Positions 35,988-45,670 of a stretch of DNA of 64,000 nt are shown piece after piece. The notes under the pieces are model-generated. The model saw only the letters and a program-made list of their open reading frames with translations. It searched no databases and was not told where the DNA came from. Where the stretch lies: positions 1 to 64,000 of the forward strand of contig JAEDCQ010000003.1 of NCBI GenBank assembly GCA_016294075.1. Reading direction: 5' to 3'. The stretch comes from Lachnospiraceae bacterium. GTDB lineage: Bacteria > Bacillota > Clostridia > Lachnospirales > Lachnospiraceae. Position numbers and translations under genes: made by a program. Each line of letters starts with the position of its first letter. Position 1 is the stretch's first letter.

Positions 35988-36899
35988 TTATTCCTTCCTA
36001 TATTTTTCTGTTAGTTCTACAGCGATATTAAAAAGTTTCTGCATTATGTCTTCCGGTTCAATGATGGTAACCTTATCTCTCATTGAAAGCATCCATGACA
36101 GTACTCCCTCGTCATCAGCATAATCGTGTTCAAATAGGAGTTTTCCGTCCGGAAGTTCTGTAAAAGACTCTATTCCATATTCCTCAATCAGATGCCATTT
36201 AAGTGATGCATCAAAAACAGCTTTTATTTTCCCCTTTGAAGGAAACACTCTCTCATATGATAAATCAGGCATCGGCACGTCGCTTCTTTTTTCAAAGTTT
36301 CTTACGTGTGCAATTTCTGCCATTCGGTTCAGCTTGAACATCCTGAAATCATTTCTTAGCAGGCAGTACCCGTACACATACCAGCTTGACCATTTGAAAA
36401 TCAGATAATATGGCTCAATCTCCCTTTCTGAGTTTCCTTTTGGTGCATAATATTCAAATTTTAATATTCTTCCCAGTTCAATTGCATCCTGTATCAGTTC
36501 GATTTTAGGTGATATAGAATCCTTATTCCAGGAAGATAAGTCAATAAGAATTGATTCTGAGCCACTGACAAACTCTGTGGAACCAGCCTTGATTTTCTCC
36601 ATAAGCTGACCATAATAATGACTGCCGCTCACACTATCCAGACTTCTTAATCCCGCCATGATCATTTGCATATCTTTAGATGAGAGAATCGTCCTATCCA
36701 TTCTGTATCCATCCATTATGCTGATTCCACCACCGGTACCCTGTGATGTAACAATCGGAATTCCAGCTCTGCAAAGATCATCAATATCTCTATTAATTGT
36801 TCTTTTTGAAACTTCAAACACTTGTGCCAGTTCCGGGGCAGTCACCTTTTCTTTCTGTAATAGAATAGAAAGAATCCCAATAAGTCTATCTATTTTCAT
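35988..36899 (-). CDS. WYL-domain transcriptional regulator (YafY/YobV-like)
   Basis: This 303-residue protein has an HTH_11 domain (residues 1-60, KIDRLIGILSILLQKEKVTA, RTINRDIDDLC) and a WYL domain (about 135-225, with WSSWYVYGYCLLRNDFRMFKLNRM) plus a C-terminal extension. It is the first gene of the operon with the VOC, GyrI-like and isochorismatase genes and probably regulates it, perhaps in response to a small molecule. Confidence 0.92.
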   Translation of the reverse strand: MKIDRLIGILSILLQKEKVTAPELAQVFEVSKRTINRDIDDLCRAGIPIVTSQGTGGGISIMDGYRMDRTILSSKDMQMIMAGLRSLDSVSGSHYYGQLMEKIKAGSTEFVSGSESILIDLSSWNKDSISPKIELIQDAIELGRILKFEYYAPKGNSEREIEPYYLIFKWSSWYVYGYCLLRNDFRMFKLNRMAEIAHVRNFEKRSDVPMPDLSYERVFPSKGKIKAVFDASLKWHLIEEYGIESFTELPDGKLLFEHDYADDEGVLSWMLSMRDKVTIIEPEDIMQKLFNIAVELTEKYRKE

Positions 36900-37100
36900 A
36901 TCGCTTTCACTTCCTGATTTATTCTAACATCCACAACATGACATCCGTATGTCATGTTTGTTTAATAATATACAATATTTTTCAAAAAATCAAAAATCAA
37001 AAAAAAATCAAAAAATACCTTGTCCCTTTGACACTTCTGTAACTGAAAAAGAACATCCCATAACCAGTAAAATTTACAGGTCTGGAATGTCCCCTTTACG

Positions 37101-38522
37101 CTAAAAAACCTTCTTTTTTCTACTGTTGACCATTACCTTGGAAAGTAAAACTACCGTCTCCACATGCCCGCTTTGCGGAAAATTATCAAACGCCCTCACT
37201 TTTTTCAGTTCATACCCATTGTTGCAAAGATATGACAAGTCGCGGGCAAGTGTTGCCGAATCGCAGCTGACATATACAATACGTTCAGGCTGCATCTGCA
37301 CCATTGTTTTAAGACACTCCTCATCACAGCCCTTCCGTGGCGGGTCTACTACGATTACATCGGCATAAATGCCTTCGCTCTCATATTTCTGCGGTAATAC
37401 TTCCTCTGCTTTGCCAACGAAAAATTCCGCATTTTTAATCCGGTTCCGATCTGCGTTTGCCACAGCATCCTCTATCGCCTGCGGAATGATTTCCACACCA
37501 TAGACCTGCTTTGCTTTACGTGCCAGGAATAAAGATATCGTGCCGATGCCGCAGTACAAATCCCAGACCGTTTCATTCCCTGTCAATGCAGCATATTCCA
37601 ATGCCTGTTTGTAAATTCGTTCTGTCTGAATGGGATTCACCTGGAAGAAAGATAATGGGGAAATTGTAAAGGTCAAATCTCCGATTGTATCCTCTATCCT
37701 CTCTTTTCCCCAAAGCAGACGGATATCCGTTCCCATAATGACGTTTGTCCGTTCTTTATTGATACTTAAAGAAATACCTGTCATACCCTCAATCTGTGTC
37801 AGCCGGCCAATCAAGCGGTCAACTGCGGGAATTTTTTCACCGTTAATGATAAGGCACACCATAATCTGTCCTGTGGAAAAGCCTTTGCGAATCAATACGT
37901 GGCGCATCAATCCCTCTCCGGTTTCTTCACGGTATGCACTTACACCCTCCTGCTTCATAAAATCAAGTATAATTTCCAAAATCCTCTGATTTTCTTTTAC
38001 GCCTAACGCACAATCCGTATTGGAAATAATGGAATGCGTTCTGCCGGCATAAAATCCCGTAATGATATTTCCTTCTTTATCATATCCGAACGGGAACTGT
38101 GCCTTATTGCGGTAATAAAACGGCTCCTCCATGCCTACAGGCTCCTCCATAACAGAGTCAAGCAGTTCTTTTGAGAAACCGCCGATACGCATCAGATTAT
38201 TCTTTACTTTATTATTTTTAAACTCCAACTGCTTTTGATAATCCATTGCCTGTAACTGGCATCCGCCACAGCTTCTTGCAAATTTACATTTCGGCTCCAC
38301 ACGAAAAGAAGAAGGTGTTACCACCTTCTCAAGCCGCGCATATGCATAATTCTTTTTTGCCTTTATGACCTTTGCGTCTACCACATCGCCGATTACGGTA
38401 TCTTTAATAAAGAAAGGAAATCCGTCTATTTTTCCGATACCCTCTCCCTCTGTTCCCATATCCGTAATCTCAACCCGAATCATCTGATTCTTTTCATACA
38501 AAGCATTCTCTTTCTTTTTCAT
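37101..38522 (-). CDS. 23S rRNA (uracil-5-)-methyltransferase, RlmD/RlmCD-like
   Basis: This 473-residue SAM enzyme has an N-terminal TRAM domain (about 10-70). A 4Fe-4S cluster motif follows, KCKFARSCGGCQ near residue 77, with the last cysteine in NTDCALG. The C-terminal methyltransferase shows WDLYCGIGTISLFLA, VVDPPRKGCDEE and the nucleophile in YVSCDSATLARDL near residue 421. It makes m5U in 23S rRNA, and in Firmicutes one enzyme (RlmCD) can do both positions. The exact site is not shown by sequence. Confidence 0.94.
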   Translation of the reverse strand: MKKKENALYEKNQMIRVEITDMGTEGEGIGKIDGFPFFIKDTVIGDVVDAKVIKAKKNYAYARLEKVVTPSSFRVEPKCKFARSCGGCQLQAMDYQKQLEFKNNKVKNNLMRIGGFSKELLDSVMEEPVGMEEPFYYRNKAQFPFGYDKEGNIITGFYAGRTHSIISNTDCALGVKENQRILEIILDFMKQEGVSAYREETGEGLMRHVLIRKGFSTGQIMVCLIINGEKIPAVDRLIGRLTQIEGMTGISLSINKERTNVIMGTDIRLLWGKERIEDTIGDLTFTISPLSFFQVNPIQTERIYKQALEYAALTGNETVWDLYCGIGTISLFLARKAKQVYGVEIIPQAIEDAVANADRNRIKNAEFFVGKAEEVLPQKYESEGIYADVIVVDPPRKGCDEECLKTMVQMQPERIVYVSCDSATLARDLSYLCNNGYELKKVRAFDNFPQSGHVETVVLLSKVMVNSRKKKVF

Positions 38523-38575
38523 ATACTGCTCTCTTTTTATATCTTCCTAAAGAATATGTGAAATCAGAAATACGC

Positions 38576-39520
38576 CTATTCCATTCTTGTCATCCGCACA
38601 TTTGAATCAAACAAGCGGTTAAATCCCAACCAGTCCGTTTGATCGGTACTATTAAGCAGCTCTGTAAATGTTTCCATCTTTGCATCGGTGTTATCCGCAA
38701 AATTAAGTGCTACCGCTTCCATAATGGCCGGCTTTTTCGGAGAGCCGTATTCATATTCTCCGTGATGTGATAAAATACAATGCTTCATTTCTGCTGCAAG
38801 TACAGACGGAAAGCCCGGAATGTCACGAATTTTTTCACCGACCATTTCCACTCCGATTACGATATGTCCCAAAAGATTACCGTCATCCGTATAATCGTTT
38901 AACGGAAACGGAGAGATTTCGCGTGTTTTTCCGATATCATGGCACAATGCCGCTGCAATCAAAAGGTCTCTTTTCAGCAGGGGATATTGTCTGCAGTAAA
39001 ATTCACACAGTTGTGCAACACTTAATGTATGCTCTAAAAGTCCTCCCACAAAACCATGATGTACAGTCTTTGCTGCGGAAGAATTACGGAACTTCTTTAT
39101 AAATTCTGTATCTTTCACAAAAAAAGCTTCCAACAGCTCTTTTAAAAACGGATTCTTCGTCTTCTGTATCATTCCAAGCAGTTCCTGATACATCTCATCA
39201 ATATTCTTAGCGGAAACCGGAAGATAATCCGCCGGATTATAATCCCCCTCATGGCATACACGCACTCTTTTAACGCTAATCTGTAAGGCTCCCTGAAAGC
39301 TGCTGACATCTCCGCCGACTTCGATGTAATCCATCGCTTCAAACTCTTCGATTCCGACACTGTTGGGGTCCCATACCTTCGCATCCATAGTTCCGGTTTT
39401 ATCCTGTAAGATAACATTCAGATAATTCTTGCCGTTTTTTGTGACTGCTGCCTGCTTATGCTTACAAAGATAAACATCATAAACTCTGTCACCGTCATGG
39501 TAATCCTTTAAAAATTTCAT
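38576..39520 (-). CDS. 3'-5' exoribonuclease YhaM-like (OB + HD domains)
   Basis: This 314-residue protein has an OB-fold domain (about 15-100) and an HD metal-dependent phosphohydrolase domain. HHGFVGGLLEHT near residue 152 and LCHDIGKTREI near 193 supply the metal ligands. YhaM degrades RNA and single-stranded DNA from the 3' end in Firmicutes. It follows the HtrA-like gene after 35 bases on the same strand. Confidence 0.93.
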   Translation of the reverse strand: MKFLKDYHDGDRVYDVYLCKHKQAAVTKNGKNYLNVILQDKTGTMDAKVWDPNSVGIEEFEAMDYIEVGGDVSSFQGALQISVKRVRVCHEGDYNPADYLPVSAKNIDEMYQELLGMIQKTKNPFLKELLEAFFVKDTEFIKKFRNSSAAKTVHHGFVGGLLEHTLSVAQLCEFYCRQYPLLKRDLLIAAALCHDIGKTREISPFPLNDYTDDGNLLGHIVIGVEMVGEKIRDIPGFPSVLAAEMKHCILSHHGEYEYGSPKKPAIMEAVALNFADNTDAKMETFTELLNSTDQTDWLGFNRLFDSNVRMTRME

Positions 39521-39555
39521 ACTATTGCTGCGCCTCTTTCTGCTATACTCGTGCT

Positions 39556-40842
39556 TTATTTCATTTTTCCTAATATAATCGGAATGGTAATCTCTCTGTA
39601 TTCGGAATTTCCCTGGCGTTTTATTACTACGGAAACCGTTTCTTCCGGTTTATACTGTGCCAATATTTCTGTATATTGTTCAAAGGATGTAATAACCGTA
39701 TCGTTAATCGCGGTAATAATATCCCCGCTTTGAATGCCGGCCTTCATCGCCGGAGAATCCATAACAATACCTGTTACATATGCTCCCAACGGAACTCCCA
39801 GAGAACTATTGGCTTCTTGTGTTACATCTATTCCGTTTATGCCAAGATATGCTGCCTCCTGCGCATTGGACATCCTTTCCAGACTTCTTTTGACTTCCGT
39901 AATACCGACTGCGGATATCAGATTTTCAACCTCTTCCCGGTTATAATCCTGTTTAATGATACCCAATACATTTCCCGACATATTAATCATAAATCCGGTT
40001 GCATCCCTGCTTCCGTAAATATCGGTAGTCAGTAATTCATAATTGCAGTCTGCTAAATTCAAGGTATTATCCTTTGAAGTAATCATTCCGTAACCGACAG
40101 ACTCCGTATTTCCGAACAATCTCCCCAATACGATAACGGGTGTTGCCAGCAGACTTGAAGATTTCGTACTTCCAAGCTTCGCAATACGAATATTATCCAT
40201 CGTTTCTTCTGATAAATCATTTAGCTGTACCGCAACAACAGATAAACCTATATTATTATCCTTTTGCATGAAAGTGCCTGTCACAGCCGTCTTATCCTGA
40301 AAGGTAACCCTGATTTCTTCTGCCTGCTCTAAAGCAACGGAATCTACTAAAATAAAAAACTGTTTGGAAGAACCGGCAAAAATAATTCCGGAATACTGTC
40401 CTTTGTTTTCATATTCATTATTAAACCAATCCACATTCTGATTTACCCCGGTGACCGTTACCATGGACTTTCTGAAATTATTGGTGATTTCGTACAGCTT
40501 TTGATACGTCAGGGTATAGTCCTCAAGAACATCTCCATCCTTTTGAATAATTGGCTGCGGAAGCTGCACTACCGGCTCTTCCTCCGTAATAAGCATGTCC
40601 TCCGGCAAAAGTTCATCCGTTTCCTTGGGTAATTCTATTACCTCCGGTTCCGGCTCCGGATGCAGAAGATTCGTAAATACCGGCTCCAATACCAAAAAAG
40701 TAATACATGCAAAGGCACCGAAAATAACTGCCATTGAAACCGTAATCATTGTACGTCTCATAAGCTTTTTACGGTTAATGGGCCGCTCCTTCATGCGTTC
40801 CTTTATCATTTCATAATTCTGATTCTGTTCAAAATCTTCCAT
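39556..40842 (-). CDS. Membrane-anchored HtrA-like protein with degenerate protease triad
   Basis: This 428-residue protein has a cytosolic start, one membrane segment (about 28-52), a proline- and glutamate-rich stalk, a trypsin-like domain (about 115-320) and a C-terminal PDZ domain (about 330-420, with GIQSGDIITAINDTVI). The HtrA catalytic sites are altered. The histidine region reads FILVDSVAL where TNxHV is usual, the aspartate region reads NNIGLSVVAV, and the serine motif GNSGGP is replaced by RDATGFMINM. It is likely a non-catalytic, PDZ-based sensor or scaffold outside the membrane. Confidence 0.88.
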   Translation of the reverse strand: MEDFEQNQNYEMIKERMKERPINRKKLMRRTMITVSMAVIFGAFACITFLVLEPVFTNLLHPEPEPEVIELPKETDELLPEDMLITEEEPVVQLPQPIIQKDGDVLEDYTLTYQKLYEITNNFRKSMVTVTGVNQNVDWFNNEYENKGQYSGIIFAGSSKQFFILVDSVALEQAEEIRVTFQDKTAVTGTFMQKDNNIGLSVVAVQLNDLSEETMDNIRIAKLGSTKSSSLLATPVIVLGRLFGNTESVGYGMITSKDNTLNLADCNYELLTTDIYGSRDATGFMINMSGNVLGIIKQDYNREEVENLISAVGITEVKRSLERMSNAQEAAYLGINGIDVTQEANSSLGVPLGAYVTGIVMDSPAMKAGIQSGDIITAINDTVITSFEQYTEILAQYKPEETVSVVIKRQGNSEYREITIPIILGKMK

Positions 40843-41041
40843 TTCAAATCCTTTCCTCAGGCGATGCTTTGAAATGCAATCAACGTGTTTTTAGTATAGC
40901 GGATTCCTTCTTTCTTGTAAACAGTCCACGCACGGTACATCCCTTGTTTCCTTTTCTGTATCTATTTGAAAAAATGGTCGCAGACGTTACTGAAATATGA
41001 TATTATCAAAACAGTAGTTTTGGTTATGGAAAGGCTTTTTT

Positions 41042-43426
41042 ATGAATCCTAAAGTATTACAGGTATTGGAATACCATAAAATTATCGAGCGTCTTGCAGA
41101 CAAAGCATCTTCCCTACCGGGACGGGAGCTTTGTCTTGCACTTACCCCCGATACGGACATAGATGTGATTATACACAACCAGCAGGAAACGGCGGACGCC
41201 CTTTCCCGTTTGTTTAAAAAAAATAATATATCATTTGGCAATAATAAGCCTCTTTCAGCTTCATTAAAATCTCTGGATATCGGTGCATCCCTTCCGGCAG
41301 GCGAGCTGTTAAAGATTGCCGGATTTTTGGAAAATGTTAATCGGGTTAAGGCATTCGGCAGAAAAGAACGAAGTGATTTGCCTGACGACTCCCTTACGCA
41401 TTATTTTGATGCACTGGAGCCTTTCACGCAGATTGCGGAAGAGCTCCGCCGTTGTATTTTATCCGAAGAAGAAATTGCAGATAATGCAAGTTCTGCACTC
41501 ATGCACATCCGCAGAAGCATCGCACAGGCCAACGATAAAATCCGTCATCAGCTTACTTCTATGGTAAACGGCTCCTACCGGATGTATCTGCAGGATGCGA
41601 TTATTACAATGCGTGATAACCGTTACTGTATTCCTGTACGTGCCGAATATAAGAGTCAGGTTCCCGGTATCGTACACGACCAGTCTTCTACCGGCTCTAC
41701 ACTTTTTATTGAACCTTCTTCTGTTGTAGAACTGAATAATAAGATTCGTGAATTATTTATGGAAGAGGACAAGGAAATTGAAGTTATCCTTGCCACATTA
41801 AGCGCAATGGTCGGTGAGCATACGGAAGACATTTTTAATAATCAGACCATTATGACAGCACTCGATTTTATCTTTGCAAAGGGAACTCTGGCTATGGAGC
41901 AGAATGCAACACAGCCGGTTCTTTGTAAGGAGCATGTCATTGATATCCGAAAAGGCCGTCATCCGCTGATTGATTCGAAAAAAGTTGTTCCGATAGACAT
42001 AAAGCTTGGAAAAGACTTTGACCTATTGATAGTAACAGGTCCCAACACAGGCGGTAAGACAGTATCCTTAAAAACCGTCGGGCTTCTTACATTAATGGGG
42101 CAGGCAGGACTGCATATTCCGGCTGCAGATCGTTCGGTTTTATCTGTCTTTACGGAAGTATTTGCTGATATCGGCGATGAACAGAGTATTGAGCAGAATC
42201 TTTCTACCTTTTCATCACATATGAAAAACGATGTATCCATTTTGCAAAATGCAGATGCGGATTCGTTGTGTCTGTTTGACGAATTAGGGGCAGGAACCGA
42301 TCCCACCGAGGGGGCGGCTCTGGCAATTGCCATATTGGATTATCTGCATCAGCGCGGCATATGCACAATGGCAACCACTCACTACAGTGAATTAAAGGTA
42401 TACGCACTCAGCACATCACGGGTTGAAAATGCCTGCTGTGAATTTGACGTCGAAACATTATCACCAACCTACCGTTTATTAATCGGCGTTCCCGGTAAAA
42501 GTAACGCTTTTGCTATCTCCAGCCGTCTTGGATTGTCTGATGAGCTGATTGATGCAGCAAAAAAACATATTACAGAGGATAAAGAAAGCTTTGAGGACCT
42601 TCTTGCCGATTTGGAAAACAGCCGCATTACCATCGAAAAAGAGCGTGAAGAAATCTCCTCCTATAAGGAGCGTATCCGTACACTGCAAAAACAGCTTGAA
42701 AATAAGCAGGATAAAATTGAGCAGTCCAAAGAACGGATTTTACGTGAAGCCAATGAACAGGCGCGCAACATTTTAAAAGACGCGAAAGAGGTTGCCGACG
42801 AAACCATCCGTACCTTCCAGAAGGCCGGCCCCGGGGCATCCATGCGTGACCTTGAAAAATCACGGGATAAAGTCCGCAACAAGCTTAAAAATACATCCGA
42901 TAAACTTTCAATTAAAAATACGGAAACGACCCACAAACCGTTAAAACCGGGACAATTGCAATTGGGTGACAGCGTTAAGATTGTTTCCATGGGCATGCGC
43001 GGTATTGTCAACTCCCTTCCTGATGCCAAAGGTAACTTATTCGTACAATGCGGTATCATGCGTACAAACGTAAATATAAAGGATTTAATTCTGATTCCGG
43101 ACGAACCTGCAATCAGTAAATCCAAGACTACCCAGAAGACAAATGCCGGTAAAATTAAGATGTCCAAATCCTACAGTATTTCACCGGAAATAAACCTTCT
43201 GGGAAAAACCGTAGATGAGGCACTTGCCGCTCTCGATAAATATCTTGATGATGCTTATCTGGCTCATTTAAAGAGTGTCCGTATCGTTCACGGAAAAGGG
43301 ACCGGTGCACTGCGTAACGCCGTTGCAAATCATCTGCGCCGTACGAAATATGTAGATTCCTTCCGCCTTGGAGAATTCGGTGAAGGAGATGCCGGCGTAA
43401 CCATCGCAGTCTTTAAAGAAAAATAA
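41042..43426 (+). CDS. mutS2: Endonuclease MutS2
   Basis: This 794-residue protein has the MutS-type core and ATPase (Walker A GPNTGGKTVSLKT near residue 334, Walker B LCLFDELGAGTDP near 409). A long coiled-coil region lies at about 515-620, and a C-terminal Smr endonuclease domain (about 720-794, with VRIVHGKGTGALR). MutS2 suppresses recombination and, in Bacillus, also rescues collided ribosomes through Smr. It is transcribed divergently from the HtrA-like gene and may be read through into the response-regulator gene. Confidence 0.97.
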   Translation: MNPKVLQVLEYHKIIERLADKASSLPGRELCLALTPDTDIDVIIHNQQETADALSRLFKKNNISFGNNKPLSASLKSLDIGASLPAGELLKIAGFLENVNRVKAFGRKERSDLPDDSLTHYFDALEPFTQIAEELRRCILSEEEIADNASSALMHIRRSIAQANDKIRHQLTSMVNGSYRMYLQDAIITMRDNRYCIPVRAEYKSQVPGIVHDQSSTGSTLFIEPSSVVELNNKIRELFMEEDKEIEVILATLSAMVGEHTEDIFNNQTIMTALDFIFAKGTLAMEQNATQPVLCKEHVIDIRKGRHPLIDSKKVVPIDIKLGKDFDLLIVTGPNTGGKTVSLKTVGLLTLMGQAGLHIPAADRSVLSVFTEVFADIGDEQSIEQNLSTFSSHMKNDVSILQNADADSLCLFDELGAGTDPTEGAALAIAILDYLHQRGICTMATTHYSELKVYALSTSRVENACCEFDVETLSPTYRLLIGVPGKSNAFAISSRLGLSDELIDAAKKHITEDKESFEDLLADLENSRITIEKEREEISSYKERIRTLQKQLENKQDKIEQSKERILREANEQARNILKDAKEVADETIRTFQKAGPGASMRDLEKSRDKVRNKLKNTSDKLSIKNTETTHKPLKPGQLQLGDSVKIVSMGMRGIVNSLPDAKGNLFVQCGIMRTNVNIKDLILIPDEPAISKSKTTQKTNAGKIKMSKSYSISPEINLLGKTVDEALAALDKYLDDAYLAHLKSVRIVHGKGTGALRNAVANHLRRTKYVDSFRLGEFGEGDAGVTIAVFKEK

Positions 43427-43479
43427 TATTATCTGAATCATAATCAGGAAGCTTTGCCGAATTGGCGGAAAGGAATAAT

Positions 43480-44181
43480 ATGGCAACAAAACAAAAAATA
43501 TTAATTGTAGATGATGATAATAACATTGCAGAGCTTATTTCCCTGTATCTGACAAAAGAATGTTTCGAAACAATGATTGTAGGTGACGGAGAATCTGCCC
43601 TGTCATCCTTTGAGACCTTTATGCCTAATCTTATCTTACTTGATTTGATGCTTCCCGGTATAGACGGCTATCAGGTATGCCGGGAAATCCGCAGTAAATC
43701 TGCCATTCCGATTATTATGCTTTCTGCAAAGGGAGAGGTTTTCGACAAGGTATTGGGTTTAGAGCTGGGTGCCGACGATTACATGGAAAAACCATTTGAT
43801 TCCAAAGAATTAGTTGCCAGAGTAAAAGCGGTTCTTCGTCGCTATAAGGCAGTGCCGGAGTCTGTCGCAGACCCGGCGGTAAAATGTGTTGAATATCCGG
43901 ACCTCATTATCAATCAGACCAATTATTCCGTTATCTATATGGGAAAAGCAGTCGATATGCCACCTAAGGAATTGGAATTATTATACTTTCTTGCATCCTC
44001 ACCCAATCACGTATTTACGCGTGAACAGCTTCTGGACCAGATATGGGGATACGAATATATCGGTGATACCCGTACGGTTGACGTACATATCAAGCGGCTC
44101 CGTGAAAAGATTAAAGACCATGAGTCCTGGAAAATCGCAACTATTTGGGGTATCGGCTACAAATTCGAGGTGAAAATATGA
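43480..44181 (+). CDS. OmpR/PhoB-family response regulator
   Basis: This 233-residue protein has a receiver domain with the phospho-acceptor Asp in LILLDLMLPG near residue 53, and a C-terminal winged-helix domain (VFTREQLLDQIWGYEYIGDTRTVDVHIKRLR). The ATG at 43480 follows AAAGGA by 5 bases; an ATG at 43462 has no such site. It overlaps the kinase gene by ATGA (44178-44181). The pair is of the PhoB/PhoR or WalR/WalK type but its signal is unknown. Confidence 0.94.
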   Translation: MATKQKILIVDDDNNIAELISLYLTKECFETMIVGDGESALSSFETFMPNLILLDLMLPGIDGYQVCREIRSKSAIPIIMLSAKGEVFDKVLGLELGADDYMEKPFDSKELVARVKAVLRRYKAVPESVADPAVKCVEYPDLIINQTNYSVIYMGKAVDMPPKELELLYFLASSPNHVFTREQLLDQIWGYEYIGDTRTVDVHIKRLREKIKDHESWKIATIWGIGYKFEVKI

Positions 44182-45602
44182 GGAAAACCCTCTATCTGAA
44201 ATTTTGTCTAGCCTATTTAATTTTTGGGCTTTTTGGCTTCTTTGTTGTAGCTACATTTGCATCCAGTATGACTCTGGAGCATTTAAAACGTGAAAAATCG
44301 GATTCTCTGTATAAGGAAGCCACTTTAATTGCAAATACTTATGCATCAGACTTATATAATAATACCATATCGCTTGATACGGTAAAAAAACAATTGGATG
44401 CCATCGATGTATTTATTGATGCCACCATATGGATTGTCAATCCGTCGGGACGTCTGATTTTAAGTACGGATACTCCCCTGGATGTAAATACCGAAATTGT
44501 AATTGAAGGCTTTGATCCGACCATTACAGTAGGTTCTTATTATACAACGGGTACATTTTTTGACTCCTTTGAGGAAGAAATGTTGAGTGTATTTGCTCCG
44601 ATTACTACCAATTATAAAGTTCAGGGATATGTTGTCATTCATACCTCTATGGATGCCCTGCGTTCATCAAGGGAATCTCTTTTGTCGATTTCTTATATTA
44701 TGTTAGTTATCATATTCCTGCTGTCACTTATCATTCTTCTTTTTTTTACGGAGTTTGTATATGTTCCTCTGCGCAAAATTACAACTGCAACTGAGCAATA
44801 CGCATCAGGTAACATGCATTACGAATTTTCCGTTGAAAGTGAGGACGAAATAGGGTATCTTGCCGCCGCGCTTTCTTATATGGCAAGTGAAATAGCCAAA
44901 AACGAAGATGGTCAGAAGAAATTTATTGCCAATGTTTCCCATGATTTCCGCTCCCCGCTGACTTCCATTAAAGGCTATCTGGAGGCCATGCTGGATGGTA
45001 CGATTCCGCCACAGCAGCATGAAAAATATCTGGGCATAGTTTTAAACGAGACCGACCGTCTGACAAAGCTGACAAACAGCCTGCTTACATTAAACAATCT
45101 TAATATGCGCGGAATGGTTTTGGAAAAAGCTGTATTTGACATCAACCAAGTTATCCGCAATACAGCTGCCTCCTTTGAAGGAACCCTTGCCAAGAAGAAA
45201 ATATCCATTGAATTGGTTTTGACCGGCGAGGAACTCCCTGTCGAAGCAGATATCGTAAAAATCCAGCAGGTATTATACAACTTACTGGATAACGCGATTA
45301 AATTTTCTCATACGGATTCTACGATTAAGATTGAGACTACCGAGAAACATCAGAAAGTGTTTGTATCGGTAAAAGACAGCGGAATCGGAATTCCAAAGGA
45401 AAGTTTGAAGTTGATTTGGGATAGATTTTATAAGACGGACTTATCGAGAGGTAAAGATAAGAAGGGCACAGGACTAGGACTATCGATTACAAAAGAAATC
45501 ATCCACGCTCATAATGAAAATATTAATGTAATCAGTACCGAAGGTGTTGGTACGGAATTTATCTTCTCGTTACCGCTTGTGGATGATGAGGATGATATAT
45601 AA
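44178..45602 (+). CDS. Sensor histidine kinase, partner of the upstream regulator
   Basis: This 474-residue protein has two membrane helices (about 8-28 and 175-197) around an extracellular sensor domain of about 140 residues. A HAMP domain follows, then the H-box NVSHDFRSPLTSIKGYL near residue 259 and a HATPase domain with N-box NLLDNAIKF, DSGIGIPKE and GTGLGLSITKEI. The start at 44178 is taken from the ATGA overlap with the regulator gene and GAGGTG upstream. Confidence 0.94.
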   Translation: MRKTLYLKFCLAYLIFGLFGFFVVATFASSMTLEHLKREKSDSLYKEATLIANTYASDLYNNTISLDTVKKQLDAIDVFIDATIWIVNPSGRLILSTDTPLDVNTEIVIEGFDPTITVGSYYTTGTFFDSFEEEMLSVFAPITTNYKVQGYVVIHTSMDALRSSRESLLSISYIMLVIIFLLSLIILLFFTEFVYVPLRKITTATEQYASGNMHYEFSVESEDEIGYLAAALSYMASEIAKNEDGQKKFIANVSHDFRSPLTSIKGYLEAMLDGTIPPQQHEKYLGIVLNETDRLTKLTNSLLTLNNLNMRGMVLEKAVFDINQVIRNTAASFEGTLAKKKISIELVLTGEELPVEADIVKIQQVLYNLLDNAIKFSHTDSTIKIETTEKHQKVFVSVKDSGIGIPKESLKLIWDRFYKTDLSRGKDKKGTGLGLSITKEIIHAHNENINVISTEGVGTEFIFSLPLVDDEDDI

Positions 45603-45621
45603 TCTTAATTGATAAAAAGGC

Positions 45622-45656
45622 GAATCAGGAGACATTTCAATGTCTCCTGATTCTTT
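45622..45656. terminator. Terminator between the kinase gene and the GH31 gene
   Basis: GAATCAGGAGACAT and ATGTCTCCTGATTC form a 14-bp stem with a TTCA-sized loop and TTTT after it. It separates convergent genes. Confidence 0.92.
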
Positions 45657-45670
45657 TAACCTTCTATACT

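Noticed and set aside
36960..37020. A repeat of A-rich TCAAAAA units near 36980-37015
   Set aside because: It is simple AT-rich low-complexity DNA in an intergenic gap with no spacing or palindrome that suggests a site.
42500..43200. Several long minus-strand frames inside mutS2
   Set aside because: They are shadows of the mutS2 coding frame, with no start signals or domains.
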